Assembly: GCA_965197825.1 (NCBI GenBank)
Contig: CBDANW010000003.1
Span: forward strand, 248,001 to 312,000
Direction: 5' to 3'
From: CBDANW01 sp965197825
Lineage (GTDB): Bacteria; Acidobacteriota; Vicinamibacteria; Marinacidobacterales; DATDRI01
Length of the DNA: 64,000 bases
Positions 63,567-64,000 of the stretch are shown here, piece by piece. The position numbers and the translations under genes were made by a program. The notes beneath the pieces were generated by a model. The model saw only the letters and a list, made by a program, of their open reading frames with translations. It was not told where the DNA came from and searched no databases. How positions within the stretch are numbered: position 1 is the first letter of the stretch; each line of letters begins with the position of its first letter.

Positions 63567-63876
63567 CATCCGAGGCGTGAGCACTTGAATCGGACGCCCC
63601 TCGTGACGCGCGTACAGACCTGCCAGACGCTCCTCCAAGAATCGGCGTTTCCACTTGCTGATAAAAGGCGCCGTGCAGCCCACCGTCTGTTGCACCTGCG
63701 TATAGCTTGCACCGTCTGCCAGCAAGAGCAACATCCGAGCGATCCGCGCGTCATCCGCTCGACCGCTACGGCTCGAAACTCGTTTGCCAAGCTCCCTATG
63801 TTCCGCTTGAGTCAACACAACGGCTCTCCCTCGCATGAGAGAGATATTACAACTAAACACTAAATGTTACAGTCTA

Positions 63877-64000
63877 CTAGTCGGTTCCCGGGAGCTCGCT
63901 GGTCAGTTTGGCGCTCACCGCCGCGCGATCGACTTCCTTTCCTCTGAGATAGACCTGACTGATCCGACGCGTATTGGTGATGTCGTCGAGAGGGTTTGCG
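63877..64000 (-). CDS. amidohydrolase, C-terminal end (gene starts beyond window)
   Basis: The minus frame entering from the right edge reads ANPLDDITNTRRISQVYLRG and KEVDRAAVSAKLTSELPGTD before TAG at 63877. NPLDDI.NTR.I..V...GK.VDR is the standard C-terminus of metal-dependent amidohydrolases of the imidazolonepropionase/prolidase type. The stop is made by the CTAG target of IS630, so the native end may have been slightly different. Confidence 0.7.
   Translation of the reverse strand, partial: ANPLDDITNTRRISQVYLRGKEVDRAAVSAKLTSELPGTD

Larger units (their letters stand above)
61389..63836 (-). pseudogene. IS630 transposase, interrupted by IS
   Basis: N-terminal part from ATG 63836 (MRGRAVVLTQAEHRELGK) to 63575; C-terminal part from 62194 (MEARILSWTQKKPTDGSTHW) to 61389. 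Same protein as copy 1; the only difference I see in the N-terminal part is SSRSGR against SSRRGR. The break falls in LTPRMEAR. The DDE residues are all in the C-terminal part but have no start. Confidence 0.88.
61392..63877 (-). mobile_element. IS630-family element, copy 2, split by IS256-type insertion
   Basis: Flanked by TA (61390-61391 and 63878-63879) in CTAG contexts, ends GTGGACTGTAACA at the left and, with one mismatch, GTAGACTGTAACA inverted at the right. The 1.1 kb IS630 is interrupted at 62195 by 1,372 bp of another IS and then continues. Confidence 0.9.

Noticed and set aside
1..64000. tRNA and rRNA genes
   Set aside because: I saw no cloverleaf T-loop signature or rRNA segment by eye; a covariance-model search would be needed to be certain.

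Overview
The window is about 60% GC, with dense, mostly short operons and a gene content typical of a heterotrophic Gram-negative soil or marine bacterium. Several families here are common in Acidobacteriota: a CRTAC1/ASPIC-UnbV protein next to a multiheme cytochrome-TPR protein, GspA/GspB with a peptidoglycan-binding tail, MOFRL glycerate kinase, an exported methyltransferase, NHL and PQQ-like propellers, and a UbiD decarboxylase. Acidobacteriota is therefore my best guess for the host; this is inference from gene content, since there is no rRNA or marker gene to prove it. I saw no tRNA, rRNA or CRISPR array.

Layout. 1-4.3 kb (minus): an AddAB-like helicase-nuclease pair. 4.4-6.1 kb: a frameshifted secreted TPR protein. 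6.2-9.4 kb: two methyltransferases, one with an IS66 deletion derivative just upstream of its start. 9.5-13.6 kb: class A beta-lactamase-like hydrolase, zinc-ribbon protein, a gutted GspA ATPase, GspB, and an M20 peptidase. 13.65-16.8 kb: an arylsulfatase wrecked by an IS630 insertion, a frameshift and an IS256-type remnant. 16.8-24.3 kb: truncated haemoglobin, exported MsrB, glycerate kinase, DUF2959-like gene, and an outer-membrane protein split by a rearranged IS256 element. 24.6-26.2 kb: decayed toxin-antitoxin and recombinase fragments. 26.3-30.9 kb (minus): a clean four-gene run (UbiD decarboxylase, MetF, cyclophilin, conserved protein). 31-39 kb: SurE (frameshifted), methyltransferase, propeller proteins, MOSC protein, a DUF3500 gene with an amber stop, and two truncated or chimeric metallo-hydrolase/methyltransferase loci. 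39-48 kb: an EamA transporter cut by a second IS256 copy, then many broken small genes (RDD, DUF457, TrmO, M28 peptidase) among intact ones. 48-61 kb: mostly intact chromosomal genes, including a redoxin-2OG oxygenase fusion, the cytochrome-TPR/CRTAC1 pair, YceI, IlvD and an Nramp-like transporter. 61.4-63.9 kb: a second IS630 copy split by an intact-looking IS256-type element, then the end of an amidohydrolase gene.

The dominant theme is genome erosion. There are at least five IS insertions of four or five types (one nested, one with an inverted end, several deleted), plus about fifteen frameshifts, three in-frame stops (TAG, TGA and TAA) and several clean deletion fusions. Core-metabolism genes (metF, ilvD, ppi, addAB, ubiD) are intact. 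Large deletions and IS insertions with target duplications are real DNA events, but some single-base frameshifts (two lie in G6 runs) could be sequencing errors.

The most interesting intact systems are the overlapping multiheme cytochrome-TPR/CRTAC1 pair at 51.9-56.4 kb and the Cys-less redoxin fused to a 2OG-Fe(II) oxygenase at 49.5-50.6 kb.
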